From NCBI GenBank assembly GCA_029706075.1, contig JAINUG010000053.1:372001-436000 (forward strand): DNA of 64,000 nucleotides. Reading direction: 5' to 3'. The notes under the pieces are model-generated. The model was not told the DNA's origin. It searched no databases and saw nothing but the letters and a program-made list of their open reading frames with translations. The DNA is from Aldrovandia affinis (taxonomy: Eukaryota; Chordata; Actinopteri; Notacanthiformes; Halosauridae). This document shows, piece by piece, positions 1 through 11,685 of the stretch (within the stretch, counting starts at the first letter, position 1; each line of letters starts with the position of its first letter). Made by a program: the position numbers and the translations under genes.

Positions 1-1561
1 ATTTGTCAAACATGCTGTTCACATGTGTTTGATAGTATGATTCTTCCTCACATTAGTCACTCACATTCATCAGCTATAGGCCGTATTAGGCCAATTGTAT
101 TTATTTTCCTGTCATGATGTCCATCTTGACAAGATATTCAGGTGGAAATTGACAAACCGTTGACCAACGGTTTCATAATGCATAAATATCAAAATGTATG
201 GATTTCAGCTGCTATGAGAGAGCCATAAAACCTGTGATGGAATGTGTGGAGGGCTGGTAGGATGGCCTAGTGGCCAAGTTAATAAATAGGAACAGGATCC
301 AGTGTACGGCTAACTACAGAGAAGGGGTGTTAACTGTTTACTGCCCCATTAAAAATGAAAGAGGAAGTTTTCCAGAAACATCCTTCATAGCGTGACCATA
401 ATTTCCCTTTGTAATAGGGATCTACTTGGTCTTAGAAACAATTAAACTCAGAAGCCTGCAGTCTGAGGGACCCAGGATCCATTTGTAAACACTGCCGAAT
501 ATGAACACTGACGAGAGGGATATTTGACAGAAAAAGCAATGCTTTCATGCATCAAAATGTACTGTATTCCTTTTGCTTTTGGTTTTTAGATTGAAGAGCT
601 AGCAAATTGGCTTGCTAATGATGTCACAGCTGTTATTGTAGCTACCCAGTTAGCCTTGTACAGTAGTCATGCTGTGGCAGTGGAAGACAGGCTAATGAGT
701 GTGTGTTCTTTCCCCTGGTGTGTTACTGCTTCACAGTATCAGAATAATGTGTGTTTGAAAATCAGTCAGTTAATAAGGAGGCTACTCCATATAGCAAGCT
801 AGTAACAGTAAGCTGTTTTATTTCCAACAACAGGTGTGTTACCTTTTCATACGTTTCTGTAGCTAGCCCATGTGCTGTAAACCAATTAACGTAATGGATG
901 TTTCTAATCTGAACATTTTGTGAAATCACAATATGAGAATTACACATCCCACGCCTCTTCTCAACAGTCAGAAGATAATATTAAGAGTTGTATTTGTGAA
1001 CTGCACATAGCTTCTGCCCATCGCTTTTTTGCCCCAGCCCTGTTTAGCAACTGTAGTCATCTGAATATAAATTATTTTAGAAGTCTGCCACAAATAACAA
1101 TCTTAATTGATTTTAAATTTCTAGTTTTTTTGTGAAAAGGTGGCACCTTTGGCAGCATTAGGGCACTTCCCTGTGCTGCCTCCCTGGGCCTCATTGATCA
1201 GGAGGTTCACTGCAGGCATCTCTGGAGAAACAGACAGATGACCTGATCGATATACCCATTTCAGAGAGCTCAGTATTCTGAACTTAATGCCTTAGTTGTA
1301 CCATCATCTGAGAAGGTTCAGCCGGCCTGCTTCCCAATGCTGACAACGCAGCATAATGACGCAGTAATTGGGATCCAACAGCCATTTCTCTAATCCCTTC
1401 TCACCTCCCTTATACCACTGGACATGCACTGGAACACACTGGATACAAACTACACCAGTTTAAGATGAAAACATATCTACCCATCCATCTACCAAACACT
1501 GAAGCATAATGATGTTTAACCATGAAAAAGATAATAATAAATATAAACGTAACAAAATTAC
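1..1561. other. No recognised gene or repeat
   Basis: AT-rich sequence. Open frames are short and on either strand, with no family motif. I see no element termini, tRNA-like box or splice-bounded exon. Confidence 0.5.
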
Positions 1562-2040
1562 AAATTTACATTTTAAGCATTTAGCAGATGCTCTTATCCA
1601 GAGCGACTTACAAGATGTGCATTAATACATGGTAGGAACAATCATAGTTCGTGCAAGAGATCAGTGCAGTAATACAGCAATAGACATTGTTGTAGGCAGC
1701 TGCATACCATACCTGTAACACTGGGAAGGAAAAGGTTAGTCATTTTTTATAATTTTTTTATAAATGAGGAGTAAGCAGGGATACATATACAAGAAGTATT
1801 GAGCAAGTAGGCAGTGGCGATGACAATTGGGTAGGTGTACAGAATTCAGTGGTAGTGGAGCCTGAAAAGGTGGGTTTTGAGTCTCTTGTGGAAGATGCTG
1901 TCCTGACTGATTGCGGAAGGTTGTTCGAGACCATGAGGAGCAGCTGCCGGGCGCCCAGAGGGATGGGACAGTCCGTTTGCCAGAGGAGGCGGAGCGGAGG
2001 GGTCTGGCTGGGGTGTAGGGTGTGATGAATTTGCCTCAAT
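1562..2040 (-). mobile_element. L2-clade LINE, 3'-end fragment
   Basis: Read on the minus strand, this is the last stretch of an L2-type ORF2 followed by its 3' UTR. The peptide pieces TPPLRLLWQTDCPIP and RTASSTRDSKPT match, in shifted frames, the C-terminal end of the intact L2 frame at 31.4-32.7 kb. The UTR with GCATTTAGCAGATGCTCTTA near 1576 matches that copy almost base for base. The GGATA hairpin tail is at about 1589-1606 with a changed outer base pair. It is a 5'-truncated, dead copy. The 3' boundary is approximate. Confidence 0.85.
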
Positions 2041-2089
2041 ATGCATATCAATATTACTTAATCCATTGTCTCTGCTAAAAAATAAGCAT

Positions 2090-2250
2090 GTGCTCATCAC
2101 AGTCAGCTGCAGCAATCAGTTTCCCAACTTCACCCACCTGCTCTTTAGGAACGCCCTACTGCTCTATGGCGAGCTCGTGCCAACTTTCCCTCCTCCCACC
2201 CCCTGGGGCGGACAGCCAAAAGCTGCCCTCAATCAGGGCTTCCAGCCTGT
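2090..2250 (-). repeat. Diverged fragment of the 11-kb/35-kb SINE family
   Basis: The run with CTCCCACCCCCTGGGG, GGACAGCCAAA and GAGCTCGTGCC resembles the body of the minus-strand SINEs at 11.0-11.7 kb and 35.0-35.25 kb. The tRNA-like head is absent. Similarity was judged by eye only, so this is tentative. Confidence 0.3.
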
Positions 2251-2259
2251 TCATGACTT

Positions 2260-2584
2260 ATACAAAACATGCAGTAAAAAGAGACATTATTACTAAAGTA
2301 TCGTCAGTTAAAGAACAATTAAATGACCAGGTCTTAATATTTCCTTTGTTGTCTCTTGATTTGAAAAAATCATTCAGATTGGAAAAAAAACTATCAGTAT
2401 CGGTCATAAAGATCCCAATCGGATGTTCTGTCTCCACTTATCTGGACTTTGAGCTTTACAGAAGGGTTAAAGCGTGGCACCACTAAAGACAATCCACAGG
2501 CGATTGCTCTTTTTGGTTAATACAGGCTTAGCCTTATAAACAAAACAGTGATTTGACAGCAGATGTCGCCAACCATCTTGTCAA
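2260..2584. other. No recognised feature
   Basis: Short frames only. No motif or terminus seen. Confidence 0.4.
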
Positions 2585-2589
2585 AGCAC

Positions 2590-3067
2590 TGTCACGACTC
2601 GACTGGCAAACGGGCATTTCCCCCAAGCCCCAATCATCAGGAGAAGTGAAAGGCATGCCAGGAATGCGCAAAGCCAATCACGAAAATGACTGGCAGCTGT
2701 GATCCAAGGAGGATACTTAACCTGCTGGCTACCTCAGTTCTGCACTTGAACATTTACTTGCATTAGCCTTGTCTTTCCTGCTTTGTTTGTGTTCTCACCG
2801 CCTTGAAAAGTTTGTTCTCGTTTGTTTCCAAAAGTCCCTGAGTTTAGTTTATTCCGTGCCCTGGAATATGTTTTGGATTTACTGTTTAGATGGTTTTGTT
2901 TGTTCCTGCTTGTTTGTTATTTTGTTAGTAATTGTTACGTGTCTTCTCAGACACTGTTTGCCTTCGTTCCTGCCAGCGTTTAAGTATAATAAAGAATTTT
3001 AAAGGCATCTCTGCATTCTGGGTCTCTCTCGCCTGCACTTGGTTCCACACCTACAACATTCCTGACA
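2590..3067 (+). mobile_element. Solo LTR with 5-bp target duplication
   Basis: The segment starts TGTCACGACTCG and ends CATTCCTGACA, giving the TGTCA/TGACA inverted termini usual for LTRs. The direct repeat AGCAC flanks it at 2585-2589 and 3068-3072, a 5-bp target duplication as expected for a retroviral-type integrase. A polyadenylation signal AATAAA lies at 2988-2993, about 75 bp before the end, which fixes the plus orientation. No internal region or second LTR is nearby, so this is a solo LTR left by LTR-LTR recombination. Gypsy type is likely but not shown. Confidence 0.85.
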
Positions 3068-3072
3068 AGCAC

Positions 3073-3607
3073 CGCATTAACTTATTATTGGAAAGCACAT
3101 AGAGAAGAGGTTCTCACACATTAAACACAGCCAAATGAAATCAAGACAAAACAAAATACACCAATTAAAGGTAACAAACTTTACTGGATTGGTGGTGTAA
3201 GACAATTATACAAATTACATATGGACAGCGCCATTTGGACAAATTAGCCTACTCTCTCAAATTATTCTTCAGTATTCAAAGCAACATACAGTGACAAAAA
3301 TGTCATAAACACCATTGCTGCTCTATATTGAGAGGCAATTAAAAATCTCCCCAGTTATGCAAAGAGCTAGCACATAGGTGAATACAACAATGACTATACA
3401 AAGTCTTCAACACAATGTTCAACTCCACATGCCAATTCACTGCGCTCAACCCTCTGTACGGTATGCACTTGTTCTGTGGGTGCAGCAAACATCCTAAGGA
3501 GTTTAAAATAATATCTAGGATGTACAGCCGGTCTCTGGTATGAGAGCGGACTATGCAGGCATGTTTGTAAGACTCCTTTTGAGATTCATATATGTTTCTC
3601 AGTGAAT

Positions 3608-3609
<2 letters not shown>
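3073..3609. other. No recognised feature
   Basis: AT-rich spacer with no open frame, terminus or repeat that I can assign. Confidence 0.4.

Positions 3610-3670
<61 letters not shown>
3610..3670 (+). repeat. (TG)n microsatellite
   Basis: About 30 uninterrupted TG units. An apparent Cys-Val open frame across it is only the repeat being translated. Confidence 0.97.
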
Positions 3671-3671
<1 letters not shown>

Positions 3672-4490
3672 CAGTTCAGCAACAGGTTATAATATTGTAA
3701 CATCTGGTGGTTCCTCTCTAAGACAGTGGAACCATTCTCTCTTGCCCATGGAAAAATGTAATTGTTTTATTATCAATCGATGCAGACCCAAGAAACCAGG
3801 TCAGGAAAGTTAACCAGTTAAATAACTGCTGTAACTGATCAATTAAGTGCTGAGTAACACACAGAAAACTGCACTGATGCCCCAAGAGGAACAAATATAT
3901 ATCTCTCATGAATAATTAAATTGATTTTTTCATTGTGCTGTTTTATTACAGATATATTTAATAAGTAATAAATGGTTTCATTATGTTAAAACAGTCTAAA
4001 GAATAATGATTCTACAGGGTGTTGTTTGTCCTAGAATTGGCCAAAAGTAAAACATTGTGTGTTATATGGTAATTGGACACATGCATGTACATACCTTGAC
4101 AGCAACTCAACTGTTGCTAAGAGACTAGAGTGCACAAAGAAACAGAAGAGAATGATAAACATGGAAGACCATCCCTTTTTGGTTAAGGAAATATGAACAT
4201 TTTTCAAACTAGTTGAAAGAGGGAGAAAAACTATTTTGATCCCATGCAAGCTGTGCCTACTGCCAAGGGATTCCATTTCTGTCATTTGCAAGGAATAAAC
4301 CTCAAATATTATGAATGCATCTGCATTAGCTATACAAAAATAATGATAATGATTGCTAAAATTCATTTCAGATTATGCAGCTGAAACTAATGCATTTTTA
4401 TGTTTTGTTGGCTAGAATAATAACTCGGATATTCTTTATTTGCCATGTTATGTTACAAGGTAATTGGAATTTGTCTATTTTTGCATATCT
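3671..4490. other. No recognised feature
   Basis: AT-rich sequence without motifs. The longest frame here (minus, 4031-4366) has no recognisable domain. Confidence 0.4.
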
Positions 4491-4712
4491 CTCCTGAGAG
4501 AGGTCTGAGCACAGGGTCAGCCATAGTATGGTGCCCCTGGAGCAGTTAGGGGGTCAGTGCCTTGCGCAAGGGCACCGCCAGTGCCCCAGGAAGTGAACTA
4601 GCATCCCTCCGGTTTCCAATTTATTGTTTTTTCATTTGGCCTTCCTGGAATTCAAACCAGAAACCCTCTGCTTGCCAGCCCGTGTCGTTAGCCACTGAGC
4701 TAGTGCCACCCA
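4491..4712 (-). mobile_element. tRNA-derived SINE-like repeat
   Basis: On the minus strand the segment begins GGGTGGCACTAGCTCAGTGG (A-box-like) and continues to GGTTTGAATTCC (B-box-like), about the spacing of a tRNA promoter. It is followed by short CTTGCGCAAGG and GGTGCCC stretches common in fish tRNA-derived repeats. This is a SINE head plus body, not a functional tRNA, because no acceptor stem closes. Boundaries are approximate. Confidence 0.5.
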
Positions 4713-5725
4713 AAATTTTTACATATTTATGTTAAACTTTTTTTTTCATTTCATTTTAAAAATGGCTGCAGAGTGAGCCAACTTTTCATCTCAACAGGAA
4801 CTATATTTGGTCATTCAATACAACAGTTCATATGGATTTGTACTATCTTCTGAAGACTTTGGGATAGCTCTGTTCCAAAACACTGGTATGTCCCAGTTAG
4901 GTGTCACTGGGCTAATTCATCCTTCATTAATCACTACAGAGAATAGACCTTTCAGAAAATGTTGAGGAATTGTTTGTGGAGCTTTGCCTTCTATTGACTG
5001 TTGGCCTTTGTTTGTGAGCTACCCCCTAAATGTGACTGTATACAATGCATACTATCAGTCCCTGTCATTTCTTGATGAATCTTTTTTAATGAAAACACAA
5101 AAAATGTTAATTCCTTCAATACCTGACAAATCTATATAAATTGAATTATCTGGATTAAAATTCATATTTTGTTATACAGCTGTTACAAGATATCAAAATT
5201 ATGATGTATCTTATTTCACCATATTTAAATCATATTGATTTTAATATGGTAACAGTGTACTCTAAAACGGACTTTCATGGTTTGTTTCCTGCATGATGTT
5301 TGACATATTCGAATGCACCCTTGACCCATCTCATGTTAAAAACATGCTCACCAGTGGCTCAGTCAGTAAAACGCTTGCCACAGACTGAGCTATATATACA
5401 CTTGACAAGATTTTTTTTTTTTTTTTTTTTTTATTCCCCTCAGCAAAAAGCAAAGCAATCCAGAGACATGGATTGTTCACACAGCTAAAGAGGGAGGGAA
5501 CTTCTTTGTTACAGTTGCCAAGAGCTAGTGAGATTTATAACTAAAAATATAAATTGCCATTTAATACAGCTATCTACAGTCATTATGCATGAAACTGACT
5601 GTTAGCTACCTCAAAATAAAAAAGTAGCTAGCTATATAAATGAAACAATTACTAATGCCACATCAATGATATTAGTCATTAAAAAAATAAAACAATTAGC
5701 TAGTTGCCTCATAAACCTAAGGGAC
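4713..5725. other. Unassigned spacer with a poly-T tract
   Basis: No coding motif. A run of 22 T lies at 5411-5432, preceded by a short tRNA-like stretch (GTGGCTCAGTCAGTAAAAC near 5353) that may be the remnant of another SINE. Confidence 0.4.
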
Positions 5726-5746
5726 ATAGGGCCCTATTTTGGTGAA

Positions 5747-8641
5747 TTAGGACGGTGTCGGTAACGCAGATGTAAAGCAAAGACGGTGGCGTTTTAGGGC
5801 GTGTCTAACGCAATTTCTGTAATTTCGTGACTTAGGACGACAGCGCCTTTTTTGGGACGTGCGATTTGATTCTAAGAGGTTGACGCCAGAGTTTAAGGAT
5901 GCAGTCCAGGCTCGGCAGCCCATAGCGGTTGCTTCAAGATCCCCTGGCTTTATTCCACACTTCTTAAGTGACTCTTTAAGATGGTCCTTGTACCTCCATT
6001 TTTGGCCTCCAGGTTTCCTGCTGGCTCCCAGGAGCTGACCATATAGGGTCTGTCTTGGGAGACGGTGTTCAGGCATCCTAATGACGTGCCCAACCCAGCT
6101 GAGTTGGCGCTGTAGCAAAGTTGCTTCCACACTGGTTGTCTGGGTATGTTGAAGGATGGTTATGTGGGGTATGCAGTCCTGCCAGGTGACTTTTAGAATG
6201 CGCTGGAGGCACTTGATGTTAAATGCTTCCAGCTGGCGTATGTGGCATCGGTAGGGGGTCCATGTATCGGCACTGTACAATAATGTGGAGACGCAGACTG
6301 CTTGGTAGACTGCTACCTTTGTAGACAGCTTTAGGTTGCTGTTCTCAAAGACACGCGAGCGCAGTCTGCCATAGGAAGAGGAAGCACGATTGATTCGTGC
6401 TTGGATACCATCATCAATCTGGCAGTTTGATGCAAGGATGCTGCCAAGGTAGCAGAACTGGTGGACCACCTTTAGTGGCGTGCCATGGATACTGAACACT
6501 GGGGGAGTGGATACAGGAGCTGAAGTCTGGACAATAATTTCTGTCTTCTGGGTGTTAATCTGAAGGCTAATGGCACCGTCGATTTCAGCTATTGTGTCCA
6601 GAGCGTGTTGCATTGCAGCAGGGGTGTGGGCAAGGAGAGCTTAGTCATCTGCAAATTGAAGCTCATGTAAGGTGGTGGTTGTGGTCTTGGTGAAGGCTTG
6701 TAGATGGCGGAGGTTGAAAAGGTTGCCGTCAAGGCGAAACTGAAGCTGGACCCCATCATCATCGGGACTTGTGTGCAAGGAGAGTTACTGCTGCCAGAAA
6801 AAGATTGAAAATAACTGGAGCAAGTACGCAACCCTGCTTTACCCCTACCTGTACAGGGAAAGGTGGGGATTTTTGTCCGCCGATGAACACATAGGCTTGC
6901 ATGCCAGTGTGCAGCTGTTGTAGGATGCTCAAAAATTTGGGTGGAACCCCAAACTTTGCAAGGATGCTCCAGAGTGCCTGACGGTTAACAGTGTCTAAGG
7001 CTTTGGCGAGATCCAAGAAAGCAATGAACAGGTCTTGGTTTTGTTCTCTGGCTTTCTCTTGGACCTGTCTAACAACGAAAATCATATTTCTGGTGCTACG
7101 GCCTTTTCTGAAGCCACATTGAGTTTCAGGTAGAATGTTTTCCGTAACATGCTGGGTCAGGCGAACAGCATGACCCGTGCTAGCACCTTCCCAGCAACCA
7201 ACAGAAGGGAAATGCCACGGCTGTTCCCACAGATGGCTTTATCTCCTTTTTTTTATAGATTGTGATTATGTTTGCGTCCTTCCAGGTTTGGGGGACAGTT
7301 TCTTGGGACCATATTGCTTGTATGAGTTTGAGTAGGTTAGTTGTGAGGGAGTAACCACCTTTTCTTTGTTCAGGACCAGCACTTTTGTTGTTTTTGAGAA
7401 AACTTACTGCTGCAAGGACCTCAGTAAAAGTAGGTGGAGCATCTAGCTCTTGTACTGGTGGGAGATTTGGGAGTTTGTCAATGACAGAGAGATCTGAAGG
7501 GTTTTGTTGATTAAGGAGGCCACTGAAGTGTTCGGCCCAACGTTCAAGGATTTGTTGTTTGTCCTTGTAGAGCGTTGAGCCGTCAGTAGACCTTACTGGA
7601 GAGATGGTGTGTTTTCGAGGTCCATGTAGTGACTTGACTGCTTGGTAGAAGGCGTGAGTGTTGTTGGAGTCTGCAAAGGCTTGGATCTTGTGGGCCTTTT
7701 TAAGCCACCATTCGTTCTCCATGGTTCAGAGCTGCCTCTGAGTCTCCGTACGGATGGTTTTCCACCATGAGAGGACGGAGGAGGACTGCGGGTTTGGGAA
7801 GTGTAAGCCTTACGCTTTGTTTCCAGGAGATGTTGTATTTCAGCAGGGTTGCTGTCAAACCAGTCCTGGTGATGTTTTTTGGTAAGGCCTAGTGATTCAG
7901 ATGCTGCTGTGTGTATGGCTGAGCTGAGGTTAGCCCAGGCACACTCAATATTGAGGGTGTTGCTACAGGGGGGGTTGATTTGAGGGGCAGGGAGATTTTT
8001 GGCAAGTTTCCGGCGGTAACTCGCCAAGGCATCAGAAGACTGAAGACCACTGATATCTAGTTTTCGGCGGGGTTGCTGTTTTGTGTAGTGGGGATGGATT
8101 TTCAGCTGGAATTTAGACGGATTAGATGATGATCAGTCCAGCACTCAGCACCACGCATGACCTGAGTTTTGGACACGTCATTCTGGTCCTGTTGGCGGGT
8201 GATTATGTAGTCGAGTAGATGCCAGTGTTTTGATTGTGGGTGCATCCATGATGTTTTATGTTTGTTTTTCAGCTGGAATATGGTGTTAGTGATGATCAGT
8301 CGGTTTTCGGTACAAAGTGAGAGAAGTCTTAGACCATTGCTGTTTGAGTTGCCTATGCCAAGTTTCCCAATAACTCCCTGCCAGAGTAGGTTATCAGTGC
8401 CCACTCTGGCATTGAAGTCTCCCATGAGGATGATCTTGTCAGAGGGAGGTATTTTTGACAGGGCACTGTCTAAAACTTCATAAAATGCATCCTTTGAGCC
8501 ATCATCGGCGACTAGGGTTGGAGCATATGCACTGATGAGGGTAGCAGAGCGGCCCTTGGCGAGTGGAATGTGCCAGGTCATTAGTCTTTCACTGATTCCC
8601 TGGGGGAATTCTGGGATGTTATGGAGGAGTTTGGTTTTCAT
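5747..8641 (-). pseudogene. LINE ORF2: endonuclease and reverse transcriptase, broken
   Basis: The protein would nick target DNA and reverse-transcribe the element RNA. From the upstream end, an endonuclease segment (8641-8102) shows the catalytic block LMGDFNARVG and the terminal LDYIIT ... TDHHLI pair. RT segments follow at 7722-7180 (linker with LKNNKSAGPE), 7085-6759 (FIAFLDLAKALDTV and GVKQGCVLAPVIFN) and 6613-5747. Just upstream of the last segment, near 6640, the catalytic FADD is directly followed by a stop, so the active site is cut. Several frame changes separate the pieces. The last about 27 residues are encoded by the surrounding element. It is inactive. Confidence 0.8.
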
Positions 8642-9360
8642 GGCAAAGCCGACTCCATGCAGTCGTCGGGTGTCTTGGTGCAGACATTGTTTAGGTCACC
8701 TTTTCTAGACCCTTCCGCTGTCGAGTGGGGTGAGCAGTGAGGACCCTGAAAAGGGCTGCTCGGTTGCACAGGTAGCTGCCAAAGTAGGATTCTGTTCCTA
8801 GATCCCATCCATACAATGACCATCTTGCCTGTGCCGCCTCCGTGCAAGGCTTGAGCTAGAGGCTTCCAGTCTTCATCCACGACCTGCCCCCACCACTCTG
8901 CCTTGTCGCCAGAGGACTTTTTCAGAATGGATTTAGCGTGAAGGGAGGGGTGCGCAGTCCCTGTCTCCACAGCGTGGCTTCACACCACCATATTCCGGTG
9001 GCAAGAGGTGACTCAAGATGACCTTCTGGTGGAGGAAGTTGCAGAGGGCTGCCAGGTCTCAGTTTGTTGATCCTGCCTCTCGTGTGCTCCCAGACACAGT
9101 CTTGCCCACGGGAAAGGTCCACGACAAGGTGGAAGGCTGCAGGTTTAGTTGATGGCAGCCTGGTCTCGCCATGTCAAGGAGAATCATAGGGTGCATGTGG
9201 AGTTTTACTTGGAGCTAGAGGAGCCACTCAGCTAGTCCCTCCACACCTGATTAACGTCAGCTGTTTTGGTCCGCGGCTACTTATTCATCAGGAAGTTCCT
9301 GCTTAGTTCGTAGCTGTCCTCCATATCTGAAGGAACTCCCACCATCCGCCACCTGTGGAC
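5850..9360 (-). mobile_element. APE-type non-LTR retrotransposon, nearly full length
   Basis: On the minus strand there is a 5' leader from about 9360 down to 8650, then an ORF2-like region with an apurinic-type endonuclease and a reverse transcriptase, ending near 5850 at GC-rich DNA of the surrounding element. The last frame reads through into that host element, consistent with insertion into it. No target duplication could be located. The clade is not certain: the C-terminal block with WVGHVIRMPEHRLP and YKDHLKESLK occurs in several APE-LINE families. Confidence 0.75.
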
Positions 9361-10072
9361 ACGGTTGGTAGCAGCAAGGCGCACATTAATTTGTTATTTT
9401 CATGATTTGAGTTTATATTTTGAGACCTACATTGTTAAAAAAAAGTGTTTTATTTTCACCATCTCTTTTTTTCCTTAGTTGTAGGCTTTGCAACTTAAAA
9501 AACGACGTTTCTTTTATTCTAACTTAATGTAATTGTTAAATGGAAAGCAATAAATAACAAACTCACAACTGCAACTAGGCCTGTTTCATTTATGTTCGTC
9601 ATGCATTAGAAACTACATGTACAGCTGAACTGATAGCCGTCTGGCCAACACCGGCTACCAAACCCAGGGTATCGCTCACAGTATCGCAAGTTACCCATGG
9701 ATTGGACGATTTGCCTCAACGTGGGGGAAAATTAACAATATTCACAAAACGTGATTTCAGATAATGTGCACATCAATAAATTCACCAAATTGCACAGAGC
9801 GCTAGCGTTTGCGCTAAGAGGTGGTCTAGTTGGACGTTAACGGATCAAACTCATTATTTGACACCAAATTTGCATAGCGCCCAACTGTTTTCATTGTCAC
9901 ACCCCCTATTGCACTGCCCAACCCATAGTCGCGCAAACGGCTTCACTGCGCACCACGAAATTGCCGAACTCAGCAGAAACGGGAAATATTCAGTTTGCGA
10001 CAGACGAAACTGGCAATTTGCCTGCGCTAGGGCATAACGCCGCTTAGCGCCGGCACAAAAATAGGGCCCATA

Positions 10073-11030
10073 AAGACCAAATGATGTCTTTAGTTGTCGA
10101 TATCTCAGGCTTCCTGAGGAGAAAACCATGTTAATCAAGCTAAATTTGGCTAACAACTAGCAATTCTAGCCCATCATCCAGGAAATTAAAGGAGACAGGC
10201 GTAGACATGATCAGGCACTTTTGACACATTGCTTTAATTGTAATATAGATTAATGGCTGTTTCCTCATTTAACAAAGTTTGTCAACACTGTAATAATATA
10301 ATATTTAGCCTTTAGCATACATTTTTCAGTATGCTAAAGGCCCCAATGGGAATAAGCATTGTCAGCACCATGCTCTACCTACTGAGCCAAATAGACCCAC
10401 TGTACAGTGGCTGGTTGACTAGCTAAGCAAAGCAAAATGTTCAGCCAAAGGCTATTGAACAGCCTTGTCAAACTACTGTAGAAATGAGTGAGCAGGCTAG
10501 CTGGCTTGCTAGCTTGTTTATACAGTAGTTATAATCAATCTATTTGAACTGTTAAGATATCCGGCCTTCTAAAATATATGGAGCTAACACCTTTTTCAAA
10601 TGCTAGTTACTTTGGCCTTTGGAGTACAAAAGTATTCATGTACAATATACTTTATCTATACAGCTCTGCTAAATTAATCACATTTTTGGTATTTGAAATG
10701 GATGTACAGAACAATTAGTGTTGACTGCAACTTCTAAATAAAACATTTTTGGAATCCACAAATGTTCCAGACCATGCCAAATCCATTTTCTGGATATGCG
10801 TACTGAAAGACAAACAAATTAAAAAGGATAAAGATCTGCTATGTTGTTTTTAGTGTGTAGCACATAATCAGAAGCACAATCTTAATTGTTAGAATTCCAG
10901 CAGACACATTTTTTTTTTTTTTCTTGCCACGAGGCATACTTGCCTCTCACTGACCAAGATGTATCATGCTGCAGCTTATGAGTTTATGGCTGGAATGACC
11001 TACAAAAAAAGCCTAAAATTGTTCAGGATT
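10073..11030. other. No recognised feature
   Basis: AT-rich spacer with only short frames. No termini or promoter-like boxes assigned. Confidence 0.4.
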
Positions 11031-11045
11031 GTCTGTTACCATTTT

Positions 11046-11670
11046 CTTTCAATTTTTCTCCCAATTTAGTATCCAATTATACCCTCTCTTTTTCATGTAA
11101 TTTATCCCCTCCCTCCTTTGAGAACTTGCTGCCGTAGTCCCGAGACCATTAATGAGCGCTGCTCCAAGCCGGCACCCGCCTAAGCCAAAACCTGTCACCG
11201 TAACACACAGGACCACTCAGATATGCTGTAAGCACATTCAGCTTTTATCCTTCCTGGGGTGGACAGCCAATTGCCACCCCCTAGTGCAGGGGTCGGCAAC
11301 CTCCGGCCCCGGAGTCTTATGTTGCGGCTCCGCGTGGCTTGGGAAAATAAATAATAAGTATCCAATTGAATCGGGCGCAAAATTGGGCGCATTTGCGTAG
11401 CACCCATTTTCGCCACCCCCCCGGTCCGCGAAATAAATGAACTGGAATGACGACCGATTCATTTGCACCCCCGACAGAAAATGGTGCGGCTCCCAGTGTT
11501 TTCTTTTCCGTGGAAACCGGGTCCAAATGGCTCTTTGAGTGTTATGGGTTGCCGACCCCTGCCCTAGTGGCACTCCCGGCCAGAGCTGAAACGGGCGAGA
11601 CCTGGCGGAATCGAACCCCGGTCACAGTAGGCAGCATCGGACGTTCTACCACTACACCACACGGGAGGCC
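11046..11670 (-). mobile_element. tRNA-derived SINE split by a hAT MITE
   Basis: The minus strand starts GGCCTCCCGTGTGGTGTAG with an A-box-like TGGTGTAGTGGTAGAACG and a B-box GGGTTCGATTCC, so the head derives from a tRNA. The 3' tail, AGGGTATAATTGGATACTAA, is shared with the SINE at 34,978-35,250. A 15-bp direct repeat GTCTGTTACCATTTT flanks it exactly at 11031-11045 and 11671-11685, which proves insertion by target-primed reverse transcription. Removing the nested MITE and its target duplication leaves about 340 bp. Confidence 0.88.
11287..11561. mobile_element. hAT-type MITE inside the SINE
   Basis: The 275-bp segment has inverted termini CAGGGGTCGGCAACC and GGTTGCCGACCCCTG. The 8-bp direct repeat CCCTAGTG flanks it at 11279-11286 and 11562-11569. 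An 8-bp duplication with CAGGGGT-type termini is diagnostic of the hAT superfamily. It has no coding capacity and needs a transposase in trans. It interrupts the SINE body, so it is younger than the SINE. Confidence 0.93.
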
Positions 11671-11685
11671 GTCTGTTACCATTTT

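Larger units (their letters stand above)
5729..10069. mobile_element. DNA element with GGGCCCTATTTT termini, carrying a LINE
   Basis: The left end reads GGGCCCTATTTTGGTG and the right end, reverse complemented, GGGCCCTATTTTTGTGCCGG. Both subterminal regions are rich in GCGC/AACGC-type sequence, as in a widespread class of fish MITEs. The trinucleotide ATA flanks both ends (5726-5728 and 10070-10072), compatible with a 3-bp target duplication, but the palindromic end makes the exact boundary ambiguous. No transposase is visible. The middle is occupied by a LINE (about 5.85-9.36 kb) that must have inserted later. A PIF/Harbinger-type source would fit a 3-bp duplication, but superfamily is not established. 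Confidence 0.6.

Noticed and set aside
3610..3813. Cys-Val-rich open frame
   Set aside because: It is the TG microsatellite read as protein.
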